The notes under the pieces: model-generated
Database searches by the model: none
Told to the model about the DNA's origin: nothing
Seen by the model: the letters and a program-made list of their open reading frames with translations, nothing else
NCBI GenBank assembly: GCA_029239755.1
Contig: JARBUI010000003.1
Location: 62,001 to 126,000, forward strand
From: Clostridia bacterium
Lineage (GTDB): Bacteria > Bacillota > Clostridia > Lachnospirales > Cellulosilyticaceae
Length of the DNA: 64,000 bases
Direction of reading: 5' to 3'
Position numbers and translations under genes: made by a program
In this document: positions 9,411 through 18,687 of the stretch, one piece after another
Position numbering within the stretch: position 1 is the stretch's first letter
Layout of the letters: each line of letters starts with the position of its first letter

Positions 9411-10784
9411 TTAAAACTCTAGATCTGGGCAGTTGTTTCTCATCTCTTCTATAATGATCTCTTTGTATCTTTCGAGTGTTATTTTATCTGCTCCCTCATT
9501 AAGAATTGTATTCTCTGCTACCTTAAATGCGGATTTTATTTGATTCATATATAGTTCTGGTGTTCTTAATTTAATATTAGGACCAAGTTCTTTAAAGAAT
9601 TTTTCTGAAATATTTTGTGGAGCAAACCACTCATCTTTTGATGTGCTATAATCGTGAGTATCTACAAAAGATTTAAGCGGCGGCGTCCAGCCACGAGCCT
9701 CTAAGTTAGTATTACAACCTTCTTCTGTTCCAAATGCCCACTGTATGTATTTCCAAGCAGCCTCTTTATTTTTACTGTCTTTCCATATACCATATGCTGC
9801 TCCACCCATATTGTAAGCGCCGCCTGGTGCCTGCATGATTCTCCATCTTCCTTGTCCATCTGGATCATTTGGAGTAATAACAAACGGAGAAGTCCAAGTT
9901 GCTGCATTAAGGAAAATATGATTATCACCATCAATCGCCGCGTTCATAGCTGGCGTATAATGGTCTGATATTGTTTTATCAAACACATTATTAGCTATCA
10001 TATTTTTTAGAACCTCATAGCGTTCATCCGGCATTTTGCTTAAAAGATAGTCCGTTGGCTTATTATCTTGTGTCCAAGGCTCATCTCCAAAACAGTCAAA
10101 TACTTCCTGTACATCTGCCCATGAATGGAATAAATATACTTTGCCACCTGATTTTTCATAAACTTCTTTACCGTATTTGATGACATCATCCCAAGAAGTA
10201 AACATTTTTTCAAGCTCTGCAGGATCATCCGTTCCAAGATACTCTTTAGCAAGGGGTGCTTTGTAAGCTAATCCTCCGGCAGTGATACCCCCTTCAAGTG
10301 CAACTAACTTATCGTTATAAGAAATAGCTGGTTTTACATAGTCAAGTATTTGACCATAATCAAAGCTATATGGCGCTTCTTCAAGGTTTTCTAGAATATC
10401 CATACTAAACAGCCTTTGTCTAAACCCCATCTCTCCAAGCAGAATATCTCCAATTTCAGTTCCAGATGCTATAGATGTTTGAACTTTATTCATATAGTCA
10501 TCATAACCAACTGCCACTAATTCTACCTTGTAACCAGGATTTGCTGCTTCAAAGGCTTTAACAACAGGTTCTTCAGTTGCTGTATCCCATGTCCATAGTG
10601 TAATTGTTTGAACATCAGCTGTACTTTTTTCAGCCTCTGTATTTTCTGTCTTTTCTGTAGTTGCCGTGCTTCCAGCACTTTCTGATGATGAAGTCTCAGT
10701 ACCTGTATTGCCGCAGCCCACAAGGTTAAACATCATAGCGCCCATAATGGTACATGCTAATAACTTTCTTAACAATCCTTTCAT
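9411..10784 (-). CDS. Extracellular sugar-binding lipoprotein of the CUT1 ABC importer
   Basis: A 457-residue family 1 solute-binding protein. The signal peptide (MKGLLRKLLACTIMGAMMF) ends in the lipobox LVGCG, giving a lipid-anchored Cys24. A Ser/Thr/Glu-rich linker follows (to about residue 57), then the domain starts ITLWTWDTATEEPVVKAFEAANPG. The C-terminal half has the SBP_bac_1 pattern including KEAAWKYIQWAFGTEEG. AGGAGG precedes the ATG. It is the capture component for the permeases that follow; together with GH112 it suggests import of a galactosyl disaccharide such as lacto-N-biose, galacto-N-biose or galactosyl-rhamnose. Confidence 0.92.
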   Translation of the reverse strand: MKGLLRKLLACTIMGAMMFNLVGCGNTGTETSSSESAGSTATTEKTENTEAEKSTADVQTITLWTWDTATEEPVVKAFEAANPGYKVELVAVGYDDYMNKVQTSIASGTEIGDILLGEMGFRQRLFSMDILENLEEAPYSFDYGQILDYVKPAISYNDKLVALEGGITAGGLAYKAPLAKEYLGTDDPAELEKMFTSWDDVIKYGKEVYEKSGGKVYLFHSWADVQEVFDCFGDEPWTQDNKPTDYLLSKMPDERYEVLKNMIANNVFDKTISDHYTPAMNAAIDGDNHIFLNAATWTSPFVITPNDPDGQGRWRIMQAPGGAYNMGGAAYGIWKDSKNKEAAWKYIQWAFGTEEGCNTNLEARGWTPPLKSFVDTHDYSTSKDEWFAPQNISEKFFKELGPNIKLRTPELYMNQIKSAFKVAENTILNEGADKITLERYKEIIIEEMRNNCPDLEF

Positions 10785-10851
10785 AAAATTACCTCCTAAT
10801 TTTTTGTATCACTTAACTAATTGCAGTATACGTTAACAGAAGGAGTGTTTA

Positions 10852-10879
10852 AATATAACAATCCCGTAAAATTGTTCAA
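10852..10879 (-). promoter_or_regulatory. Candidate sigma-A promoter for the sugar-binding protein gene
   Basis: On the minus strand TTGAAC and TATATT are separated by 16 bases, about 70 bases upstream of the lipoprotein ATG. The -35 overlaps the stop codon region of the sensor-kinase gene, so the transport operon can be transcribed apart from the regulators. Assigned by eye only. Confidence 0.5.
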
Positions 10880-12678
10880 TTTTCTTGTTCATTATTACCA
10901 GTAGTTGTCCCATTTACAACAGGCAATTTGATGTAAATGCTAGTATAGAGATTCTCTTTAGATTGGAGTGAAAGTCCATAGTCATTTCCGCAAAGGTGCG
11001 TAATACGTTCTTGCACATTTTTCATGCCTACCGACCTCATTTTCCCTGGAATTTTAGGATAGTCTGTATCATATATCATCTGTTTGAACACATCTTCACT
11101 AAGTCCTACTCCATTATCTGTAACTTCTATTACGATTTGATCTTCCTGTTTCTTTACTGCAATACGAATACTCCCCTTTTCATTTTCAGAAAGTATCCCA
11201 TGCAGAAGGCAATTTTCTACAATAGGCTGAATAATAGTTCTAGGCACACTGCACTTCAAGGCAGTCTCATCGATTTCCCATTCTACTTCAAATCTTTCTT
11301 TATATCTATGCTGTTGAATATTAAGATACTGCCTTACAACATCCATTTCTTCTTCTAGGGTTGTAAATAACCCCTCTTCATTAATTTTAACAACATCCTG
11401 CAAAATAACTATAAAAGATCTAACCATATCGATGATGCCTTGAGCCTTAATTTTTTGTGCCATATAGATAAGAGTATTTAACGTATTATATATAAAATGA
11501 GGATTAATTTGTGCAAGCAAAAGACTTGTTTCCATTTTGCTTTGCTTTTTTTCATATTCAACAGTACTATCTATATACCCTGTAAGTTTAGTCAGCATGT
11601 TATTAAATCCCGTTGCAAGTTCTCCTACCTCATCAGCTGTTGTAACTGGAATAGTTACATTCAAATTACCTTTAGCTACTTTCTTCATCGTTTTCGTTAA
11701 CTCAGTTAAAGGCTTAGTAATATTAGAAACAAGTCCCAAAATGATAAATATACTACAGATTACAATAATCATAGTATAAATGATGAAAAAATAAATAAGG
11801 TTTTTTGTAGGTTTATAAATGCTTTGTTTTAATACATAAGCTACTAATGTCCAACCTGGATCAAGGGTTTTATCAATAAAAACATATCCTTCTTTAGTTT
11901 CATAAACTTTTGTTGTGTCTATTGTCATGCCCTCTGCTAAGCCTGTAGCTAGTTTGAGAATTTCATCGCCTTGTTTATGATTCTTTTCATATAAAGTAAT
12001 ACCATCTCTGTCTAATAAATAGTAGCTTTCGAACCCTATGCTATTTTTATCTAATATTTCTTTAATATATTTCATGTCAATGTTTAAAATAAGCGTACCA
12101 ATGGATTTAGTTGGACTAACCATGCTCGCAACATTTATAATATACGGGATAACTGTCGTATGAGAAGAAAAAACTTGATATGGCGTTGAAAAGTATCTCT
12201 TCTCTTTTTTCATAAAAAAATTGCTATACCATGATTGTTTCATAAGTTCCCTAAAAGATTGGTCATCTAACGATACAAATGCCTTTTGCTGACTAGAAAT
12301 AATAATTTCATTTGCTTTAATAAGGACTGAATTATACATATAATCTCTCTGAACATCTACCATTGCTAAATTCTTTTTTACTCTGTTTCCTGAACTATAT
12401 TTAGTATAATAGTCCGTTGGGCTTTCATTTTTAAGATAATTTTGAACATCTTCGTTAATAGCTATGTTATCTCCCAACTTAGTAATATCATTAATAAAAA
12501 ACTCAAGCTGCCCAGACGTCTTATCCAGGGCTGAAGTTGTATTAATAATACATTGGCTTTGCATAATAGAAAGATTATAGTAATACGCTACTCCGCCGCT
12601 TACCAGCAATGAAATAGTTACAATGACACATACTGTCATTGTAATTCTAAAATTTATACTTGTTTTAAAACGACTCAT
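10876..12678 (-). CDS. YesM-type sensor histidine kinase
   Basis: A kinase of 600 residues when started at the ATG at 12678, which has GGGAGGAGAG right before it; an in-frame start seven codons upstream lacks this. Order: membrane span near 12-34, extracellular sensor domain to about 290, second span near 295-318, HAMP, then the His_kinase domain with QINPHFIYNTLNTL (phospho-acceptor His about residue 394) and an ATPase domain with DNGVGL and GMKNVQERI. This is the LytS/YesM class typical of Firmicutes sugar loci. It overlaps the response-regulator stop by 14 bases. Its ligand is probably the transported sugar or its binding protein, by inference from position. Confidence 0.93.
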   Translation of the reverse strand: MSRFKTSINFRITMTVCVIVTISLLVSGGVAYYYNLSIMQSQCIINTTSALDKTSGQLEFFINDITKLGDNIAINEDVQNYLKNESPTDYYTKYSSGNRVKKNLAMVDVQRDYMYNSVLIKANEIIISSQQKAFVSLDDQSFRELMKQSWYSNFFMKKEKRYFSTPYQVFSSHTTVIPYIINVASMVSPTKSIGTLILNIDMKYIKEILDKNSIGFESYYLLDRDGITLYEKNHKQGDEILKLATGLAEGMTIDTTKVYETKEGYVFIDKTLDPGWTLVAYVLKQSIYKPTKNLIYFFIIYTMIIVICSIFIILGLVSNITKPLTELTKTMKKVAKGNLNVTIPVTTADEVGELATGFNNMLTKLTGYIDSTVEYEKKQSKMETSLLLAQINPHFIYNTLNTLIYMAQKIKAQGIIDMVRSFIVILQDVVKINEEGLFTTLEEEMDVVRQYLNIQQHRYKERFEVEWEIDETALKCSVPRTIIQPIVENCLLHGILSENEKGSIRIAVKKQEDQIVIEVTDNGVGLSEDVFKQMIYDTDYPKIPGKMRSVGMKNVQERITHLCGNDYGLSLQSKENLYTSIYIKLPVVNGTTTGNNEQEN

Positions 12679-14260
12679 TTCTCTCCTCCCTATATTCAAG
12701 AGGATTAAGCCCTACACTCTTTATAAAAACTTGACTGAAGTATTGGCTTGTTTTATAACCTACTCTTTCTGATATTTCATAAATCTTTAAATTGGTATTT
12801 CTTAAGAGCTGCTTAGCTTTGTGCATGCGAATCATCTTTAAATATTCCAGTACACTATAGCCCGTCTCTTGTTTAAAGGTCTTCCCAAGACTTGACTCAC
12901 TTATTTCAAGCACATTTGCAACATCTAGAACGACTAAGTCTTTGCTATAATTCTCATTAAGATACTGAATAGCTCTTTGAACTTTTTTAGAGTAGGCATT
13001 AATATTCTTATCCACAAGCTGACGATTACATAGCTTACATACTTCTTTAAGTGCTTCTTTAATGTCTGCTGCGGTATAACATTTTAATAATCTTTCGTAA
13101 ACTTTTGGAGAACTGCTTTTAATAGATGGTAAATTTCGTTCATTACGCCACCATGTTATTTCTCGTTCTATCCCTGTGCAGCATGTCCGAAGCAGTTCTG
13201 GATCAAAAACAGGTTCCATAATGAAGTTAAAAATCCTCTCTACATTTTTATCTATTTCACTTGCCTCTGTACTTTCTAGTGCATGTATAACCGCATAGAT
13301 ATGCTGGTTAACCTGCGTTATCCTATTTTTATTTAATGGATAGTCCATATAGTCATCTGCTTTAAGAACCTTGGATCTGCCCTTTGCTGCTAAAAAGTCT
13401 AATGCTCTTTGACACTGCTGATACATATCAGATATCTTAGCAACTGCCAGGCTTGTATTTGTAATAGCTGTAGAAAAAGTATAACCGGTTTCAGCTGCAA
13501 GTGTTTCATTAATAAGCTCCGCTATAGGATGAAATCTTAAAAAGACAATCCTATTACTAAGTTGTTCCTTTAATCTAAAAAACAAAATATGTTCATCTTG
13601 CTTATATTTTATTACATCTACGAAATCAAACTTTTCCGGCAAGGCATCTATGATCTTTTTAATTTTATCTTCTACATAAATCATAGGTTTATTTTGATTT
13701 TGTTCTATACCAATTAGTCTATAGGGCGTATCTAGTTTAACGACGAACATAACTAATGTGTCTGTATTATCTTGGGTAAAATACCAGCCTTCTTTTATTT
13801 TTAAGACAGGTACTTCATCCCCTTCTATGTAATGCCGCATCGTATGTTTAGTGACTATTTCTTTTACACTTAGCTGATGAATAGTAGCTTGTTTAACTTT
13901 ATGTAATTCCTCTAAAAGAGTTTTTTCATCTACTGTATGCTTAAGTAAATAGTTTGAAACCCCTAGCTCAATAGCTTTTTTAGCATATTCAAACTCACTG
14001 TATGCTGTAAGTAAAATAACCTGACAGTTTGGATTATGCTCTTTTATCTTTTCGCATAACTGAAGTCCATTCATGCCTGGCATGGAAATATCTGCTATAA
14101 TAATGTGTGGATCTAGCTTTTCGAAAGATTCCAGAACTCTTTTTCCATCGGTGCATTCCGCCACAACTTCAAAGCCATATTTATTCCAATCAATAAGTTC
14201 TTTTAAATACTCAATGGCTTGAATTTCATCATCGACTAAGATAACCCTTAGTTTATTCAT
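12665..14260 (-). CDS. YesN-type AraC-family response regulator
   Basis: A 531-residue regulator. Residues 1-125 form a receiver domain with Asp10-Asp11 and the phosphorylated Asp57 (IIIADISMPGMNG), the conserved Lys following in YLLKH. A long middle region follows, and the last 100 residues carry two AraC-type helix-turn-helix motifs (VLEISESSLGKTFKQETG and ISERVGYKTSQYFSQVFIK). It is the first gene of the block and is co-translated with the kinase. It should activate the adjacent transport/GH112 operon when phosphorylated. Confidence 0.94.
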   Translation of the reverse strand: MNKLRVILVDDEIQAIEYLKELIDWNKYGFEVVAECTDGKRVLESFEKLDPHIIIADISMPGMNGLQLCEKIKEHNPNCQVILLTAYSEFEYAKKAIELGVSNYLLKHTVDEKTLLEELHKVKQATIHQLSVKEIVTKHTMRHYIEGDEVPVLKIKEGWYFTQDNTDTLVMFVVKLDTPYRLIGIEQNQNKPMIYVEDKIKKIIDALPEKFDFVDVIKYKQDEHILFFRLKEQLSNRIVFLRFHPIAELINETLAAETGYTFSTAITNTSLAVAKISDMYQQCQRALDFLAAKGRSKVLKADDYMDYPLNKNRITQVNQHIYAVIHALESTEASEIDKNVERIFNFIMEPVFDPELLRTCCTGIEREITWWRNERNLPSIKSSSPKVYERLLKCYTAADIKEALKEVCKLCNRQLVDKNINAYSKKVQRAIQYLNENYSKDLVVLDVANVLEISESSLGKTFKQETGYSVLEYLKMIRMHKAKQLLRNTNLKIYEISERVGYKTSQYFSQVFIKSVGLNPLEYREERNESF

Positions 14261-14486
14261 GCATACTCACTTCCCTAGTAGTATTTTGGCATATTATACT
14301 ATAATTTTACTATTTTATAGTATAAGTATACAATAGATCATATTCGTTTGCACAATAATCTTATGTATTTTATTACAATACTCTTTTTTATACAATTTTA
14401 CGATTTTTTATATTTATTCTTGTGATTAGTTTTAGTAAAATCAATTTAATCAAAAACAATATACTTGTTTATAGGAGGAATAACCA

Positions 14487-15125
14487 ATGAAAAATATTCT
14501 TTGTTACGGAGATTCAAACACATTTGGATATAACCCTGAAAATGGCGAACGCTTTGGTATCACTGAGAGGTGGACTTGTCTCCTTCAAAATATATTAGGA
14601 GACAACTATCGTATAATAGAGGAGGGTCTTGGGGGGAGAACAACTGTTTTCAACGATGACATTATGCCCTTTAGAAGTGGACGGGATTATCTCTTGCCTT
14701 GCATTCAATCTCATCAGCCTCTTGATCTAGTTGTTGTTATGCTTGGTACAAATGATCTAAAGGTTTTATTCTCTCCAACAGCTTTTGATATTAGCCGTGG
14801 CATGGAGGAGCTCGTCAAGATTCTCAAAAATCCTTACAATTGGGATTTTATGAACATTCCTAAAATACTCATTGTTTCACCGATTCACGTTGCACCAAGC
14901 GTCTTAATAGGATGGCTTGGGGAACATTTTGGATCTGCATCGATAGAACTATCTAGAAACTTGGCAAATCATTATGAAAAAATTGCTTCTTCCTATGCTA
15001 TAGAATTCCTAGATGCAGCAAAATATGCATCAGCTTCTGACTTAGACGGCATTCATTTAGATGCCGTTGGACATCGTAATTTAGCTGATGCTCTTTCAAG
15101 AAAAATAAAAGACATTATAGAGTAA
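14487..15125 (+). CDS. SGNH/GDSL-family esterase (arylesterase-like)
   Basis: A 212-residue SGNH hydrolase of full length with no signal peptide. Block I is LCYGDSNTFGY with nucleophile Ser10; block II Gly is in EEGLGGRTT; block III is MLGTNDLK; block V is DGIHLDAVGH with catalytic Asp and His. The sequence is close to the arylesterase/acyltransferase type known from Mycobacterium smegmatis, which forms octamers and deacylates small esters. AGGAGGAATAACC precedes the ATG. It diverges from the yesN gene and may remove acetyl groups from imported sugars, which is an inference from position only. Confidence 0.9.
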   Translation: MKNILCYGDSNTFGYNPENGERFGITERWTCLLQNILGDNYRIIEEGLGGRTTVFNDDIMPFRSGRDYLLPCIQSHQPLDLVVVMLGTNDLKVLFSPTAFDISRGMEELVKILKNPYNWDFMNIPKILIVSPIHVAPSVLIGWLGEHFGSASIELSRNLANHYEKIASSYAIEFLDAAKYASASDLDGIHLDAVGHRNLADALSRKIKDIIE

Positions 15126-15130
15126 TTTAT

Positions 15131-15169
15131 AAACTCACAGGTTATCCTTTAAGAATAACCTGTGAGTTT
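15131..15169. terminator. Bidirectional terminator between convergent genes
   Basis: A perfect 15-base-pair stem (AAACTCACAGGTTAT with its complement) around a nine-base loop, ending in T-rich sequence on the plus strand. It separates the esterase gene from the URO-D-like gene that points toward it. Confidence 0.9.
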
Positions 15170-15189
15170 TCTCTCTCAAAAAATGCGTT

Positions 15190-16458
15190 CTAATTCTCCC
15201 AGTGTCTATCTATTAAATCACGTATGATCTCTACATATCTTCTGGCCTTAGGGATATTCCCTTCCAGAGTATAAACATCTCTTTGAGTAATCTCTAACTT
15301 ACATCCTTTAGCCGCATCTAGTGTCTCTCTAATATGCTTAATGAGTGCAGTTTCATTTAGTTCTCTTCCTACCCCTAAAAAGTTGGGACTTGGTTTTCTA
15401 TGATAAATAATCTTACTGCCTCTTAGCCTTTCTCCCATTAGTATTTCATCACACCATGGAGAAATAGAAACCTTTCTAAGATTTTGAAACTTACTAATAC
15501 ACTGATCCCAAAATGGATGTACAGGCTCGCAGCATCCATAAGAAAGAAACCCATAAGTATCTGCTATTTTTTTATAATATGGAAAAATGAATTCTTCAAA
15601 CATATCAGGTGAAACCCCTATCGTTTCCTGGGAATCCATGAACCCCCACACATCACTTGTTTTGATAGTACCTTGCTCTAATACCTTCTCATTCGGCAGC
15701 TCTTTTGTATAACACAGTGAACCTTGCCCTAATATTTGATTACCCGTGGTTGGGAGTATAAATCTTTCTTGCTCTAAGTATTTAAAATAAGCGTTATAAT
15801 CATCTGTAATGCGCGTCATAAATGCCTTAAACGTATCAGGATAATCATACATGGCAAATAGCATATTTTCCATTCCCATCATATGAACAATATCCTGAGT
15901 GGGTACAGCATAGAGACAATCAAAAACTATTTTAACAGGCAGAATATCTCCAAATATCTCTTCTAAAAGTGCCTTATAGCATAAAGTCTCCTCTCTATCT
16001 ACACCAAACTCTGTTCTTCCAAGATTCGGAAAATCTTCTTCCAAATCTGAAATAGTATAATTAAAATGATGACCTAAATTTCTGCCCTGTGAGTCCTTAG
16101 CACTTTCTTTTGTAATATCAAATCCAAATAGCTTGAAATAACTCTTCCACCTAATAGGAAAATGATCCGGAACAACCTTATCGTCACCAACTATTTCATG
16201 ATTAAGAACGTTATGGTGAAGTTGTTTCTCGATGCTTCTGGCGAACGCACCCTCACACTTCATTCTCCCTTCTAACAGCTCATCTTCAAAAGTATCGATT
16301 TCTATATGTATCATTGGTCTTTTCCCTTGTAAGTCATTATGAAGCTGCCATTCTAATTCTCTCTCCTTCATAATAGGAAGCTGGGAGTATTCATACTGCT
16401 TTTTTGCTAATTCTCTAAGTCTATTCCTATCTTTATTGCTAACAATGTAATTTTGCAT
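15190..16458 (-). CDS. Uroporphyrinogen decarboxylase-superfamily protein of unknown substrate
   Basis: About 422 residues, with the ATG at 16458 chosen because AGAGG lies eight bases upstream (a GTG three codons earlier sits too close). The protein has the overall look of the URO-D/MtaA superfamily found in Clostridia. True HemE proteins are about 350 residues and this one is distinct in its N-terminal 100 residues. A cysteine/histidine-rich stretch, SYGCCEPVHPFWDQC then SISPWCDE, could bind zinc as in corrinoid methyltransferases of the same superfamily. It diverges from an AraC regulator, which probably controls it. Function is not recognised. Confidence 0.75.
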   Translation of the reverse strand: MQNYIVSNKDRNRLRELAKKQYEYSQLPIMKERELEWQLHNDLQGKRPMIHIEIDTFEDELLEGRMKCEGAFARSIEKQLHHNVLNHEIVGDDKVVPDHFPIRWKSYFKLFGFDITKESAKDSQGRNLGHHFNYTISDLEEDFPNLGRTEFGVDREETLCYKALLEEIFGDILPVKIVFDCLYAVPTQDIVHMMGMENMLFAMYDYPDTFKAFMTRITDDYNAYFKYLEQERFILPTTGNQILGQGSLCYTKELPNEKVLEQGTIKTSDVWGFMDSQETIGVSPDMFEEFIFPYYKKIADTYGFLSYGCCEPVHPFWDQCISKFQNLRKVSISPWCDEILMGERLRGSKIIYHRKPSPNFLGVGRELNETALIKHIRETLDAAKGCKLEITQRDVYTLEGNIPKARRYVEIIRDLIDRHWEN

Positions 16459-16570
16459 GACAAACACCTCTTTATCTGTATTACAAGGATTGTAACATTT
16501 ATTTTCATGTGTTAGAATACGATTAGTTGCTTATTAACTACACAATATTGCTATTTCTTAGGAGGTCATT

Positions 16571-17410
16571 ATGGATCATGATACAGTCATTATCATTCCT
16601 GATAGAATAGTACAGATTTGCCAAGATCACCCCATATTATCTCAGCTTATGGTGACTCATTGTGGCTTTTATTATAAAGCTAACGGACATTTTATCGAAC
16701 GCAGTGGTATACCTGATTATATACTTATATACTGTGTGGACGGTGAAGGCTGGGTACGTCTAAATAGCAATATATCTCCTATGAAAAAGGGAGATATTGT
16801 TATCATTCCTGCTAATACCCCTCATGCCTATGGTGCAGATACAGCCAATCCATGGTCTATTCATTGGATACACTTTATTGGTAAGAGTGTATCTTTGCTT
16901 TTATATTATCCTTTATTATCTGTAGGGGAGCAACCTAGGCTTATTGATTGTTTTAATAACCTTTATCCCATTTTTAATCTTAGCTATTCTGAGACCAGTA
17001 TGTTAAAAGCATCAGCTTACCTTCAGCTTCTTTTGTGTGAGCTAAGGGAACTAGGCGCAGCATTTCTCCATGTTAAAAAAGATTTTAAAGACATAGAAAA
17101 GGTTGTTTCGCTTATGCAAAACAACCTTAATCGAACTTATTCCCTAGAAGAATTATCTCAGTATGTGAATTTATCTAAATACCATTTTACTCGTAAGTTT
17201 AAAGCTTTTACTTCCTATTCACCTATTGAATACTTTAATCGCCTTAAAATACAACATGCATGTGATTTACTTATTGAAACCGACTGGACCATTGAGGACA
17301 TCAGCAAATATCTTAGCTTTAATAGTCCTTACTATTTTTCTGAACAATTTAAGCAGATTACAGGCTATGCCCCAACTAAGCTTAGAAAAATCATTAAGAA
17401 TAAACTCTAA
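16571..17410 (+). CDS. AraC-family transcriptional regulator with cupin sensor domain
   Basis: A 279-residue regulator. Residues about 25-140 form an AraC-type cupin (GEGWVRLNSN ... MKKGDIVIIPANTPHAYG), a sugar- or ligand-sensing fold. Residues 180-279 hold the two helix-turn-helix units (LEELSQYVNLSKYHFTRKFKA and IEDISKYLSFNSPYYFSEQFK, then TGYAPTKLR). AGGAGG is five bases before the ATG. It diverges from the URO-D-like gene across about 110 bases and is the likely regulator of it. Its stop overlaps the convergent uvsE stop. Confidence 0.92.
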   Translation: MDHDTVIIIPDRIVQICQDHPILSQLMVTHCGFYYKANGHFIERSGIPDYILIYCVDGEGWVRLNSNISPMKKGDIVIIPANTPHAYGADTANPWSIHWIHFIGKSVSLLLYYPLLSVGEQPRLIDCFNNLYPIFNLSYSETSMLKASAYLQLLLCELRELGAAFLHVKKDFKDIEKVVSLMQNNLNRTYSLEELSQYVNLSKYHFTRKFKAFTSYSPIEYFNRLKIQHACDLLIETDWTIEDISKYLSFNSPYYFSEQFKQITGYAPTKLRKIIKNKL

Positions 17411-18669
17411 ACTTTTATAAAATAATAAGAATCAAGCAAATACTTTTCGTTATATTTTTCAGCCATCTTCCAAAGATAATTTTTTAGAATTTGTACTTCT
17501 ATGTTTCCTTGCATAAAGTCATCTAATTTCTTAAGAAAGCCTTTCTTCTCACTTACAGTACATTTATCTTTAAAATATCCCCATACATGAAGAGCTGCAT
17601 TCTCTTGTGCCCCTCTATCAAATGGCAGCATTTGTGCATGTTCAGCTAAGCCATAAAACGCCATTACTGCATCATGCACATCTATTTTCATGAGTTTTCT
17701 CATCTCGAAATAATCATTTGCCGATTGACTTAAAACAAGATATTTATAACGTGCCCATTCCTTTTCTAAAGAAACCTTTGGCACTTCATCAGCATGTACT
17801 GTATAATTACACTTTATAGCTGACAGGTTTTTGTCCTTGACTTCTATCATAACATCAATTCCCATTTCCTCAATTTCTTTATAAAACTCCAAAAAAGCGC
17901 CTATATGAATTGATTTAGAATGGGCCCCTGGTTTCCCTCCCACTGATTGCTGAGAATAATGGATTTTTGCTGGTCCATCACTCGCTTTCCAGGTTAGGCT
18001 GGCGAGCTTAATCCACTCCTGTACAGTTTTTTTATCTGCTGGCGGATTAATCTCATGGTGCAAATTATCAAAAACAACCGGTGCCCCTGTTAGCTTGCTA
18101 ATATGACAGACGTCTTGAATAGAATAACACCTTTCATCATTTTCAATCACTAATCTTGTTTTTACAGATTCAGGAAGCTTCTCATAATTTTCTACAAAAC
18201 GATTGATTGCTTCCCCCTTATCTTCATATATTCCCCCAATGTGCAAAATCATTTTATGAGAAGAATCTACGCCGAGTGCTGCTAGGAATCTATCATGATA
18301 GATTAAGTCCTTTACTGACTTTGCTACAACTTCTTCTCTCGGGGAATTTATAATTGTATACTGTCCTGGATGCATTGATACACGCATACCGCTTTTTATA
18401 ATCTTATGATGAATACGATTAAACTTTTCTTTATTGTCCTCCCACCACCTTTGTGTGTTTAAAGGATGAGATCCAAAAGGAATAATGTCTGAGCTGATGC
18501 GATAAAGAGAAATGTTATTTTCAATATTATAATCAATGATTCGCTCCAGAGCCTCAAGATTTTGTCTTGTAATTTCCTGCAGCCTTGCATCATCAGCATT
18601 TTTAGCCACGCAGCTGCGCATTGATGTTCCATTTACTCCGAGTGCTATACAAGCATATCCAATAGCCAT
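17407..18669 (-). CDS. uvsE: UV DNA damage endonuclease
   Basis: A 420-residue UvdE/UvsE-family protein. Signatures seen: RISSDIIPFGSH near 57-68, SMHPGQYTIINSP near 98-110, the metal-binding HIGG at about 142-145, VIENDERCYS near 172-181, VFDNLHHEINPP near 198-209 and KIHYSQQSVGGKPGAHS near 233-249, all with the His/Glu/Asp ligands of the TIM-barrel metal site. The family nicks 5' to UV photoproducts. It is longer than the roughly 300-residue core; the C-terminal 110 residues are an extension seen in many Firmicutes members. The last codons overlap the convergent AraC gene by four bases. Confidence 0.93.
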   Translation of the reverse strand: MAIGYACIALGVNGTSMRSCVAKNADDARLQEITRQNLEALERIIDYNIENNISLYRISSDIIPFGSHPLNTQRWWEDNKEKFNRIHHKIIKSGMRVSMHPGQYTIINSPREEVVAKSVKDLIYHDRFLAALGVDSSHKMILHIGGIYEDKGEAINRFVENYEKLPESVKTRLVIENDERCYSIQDVCHISKLTGAPVVFDNLHHEINPPADKKTVQEWIKLASLTWKASDGPAKIHYSQQSVGGKPGAHSKSIHIGAFLEFYKEIEEMGIDVMIEVKDKNLSAIKCNYTVHADEVPKVSLEKEWARYKYLVLSQSANDYFEMRKLMKIDVHDAVMAFYGLAEHAQMLPFDRGAQENAALHVWGYFKDKCTVSEKKGFLKKLDDFMQGNIEVQILKNYLWKMAEKYNEKYLLDSYYFIKV

Positions 18670-18687
18670 TTCCAGTTCCTGCTTTCT

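Noticed and set aside
15190-16458. HemE (uroporphyrinogen decarboxylase proper)
   Set aside because: Longer and clearly divergent from HemE; superfamily membership only.
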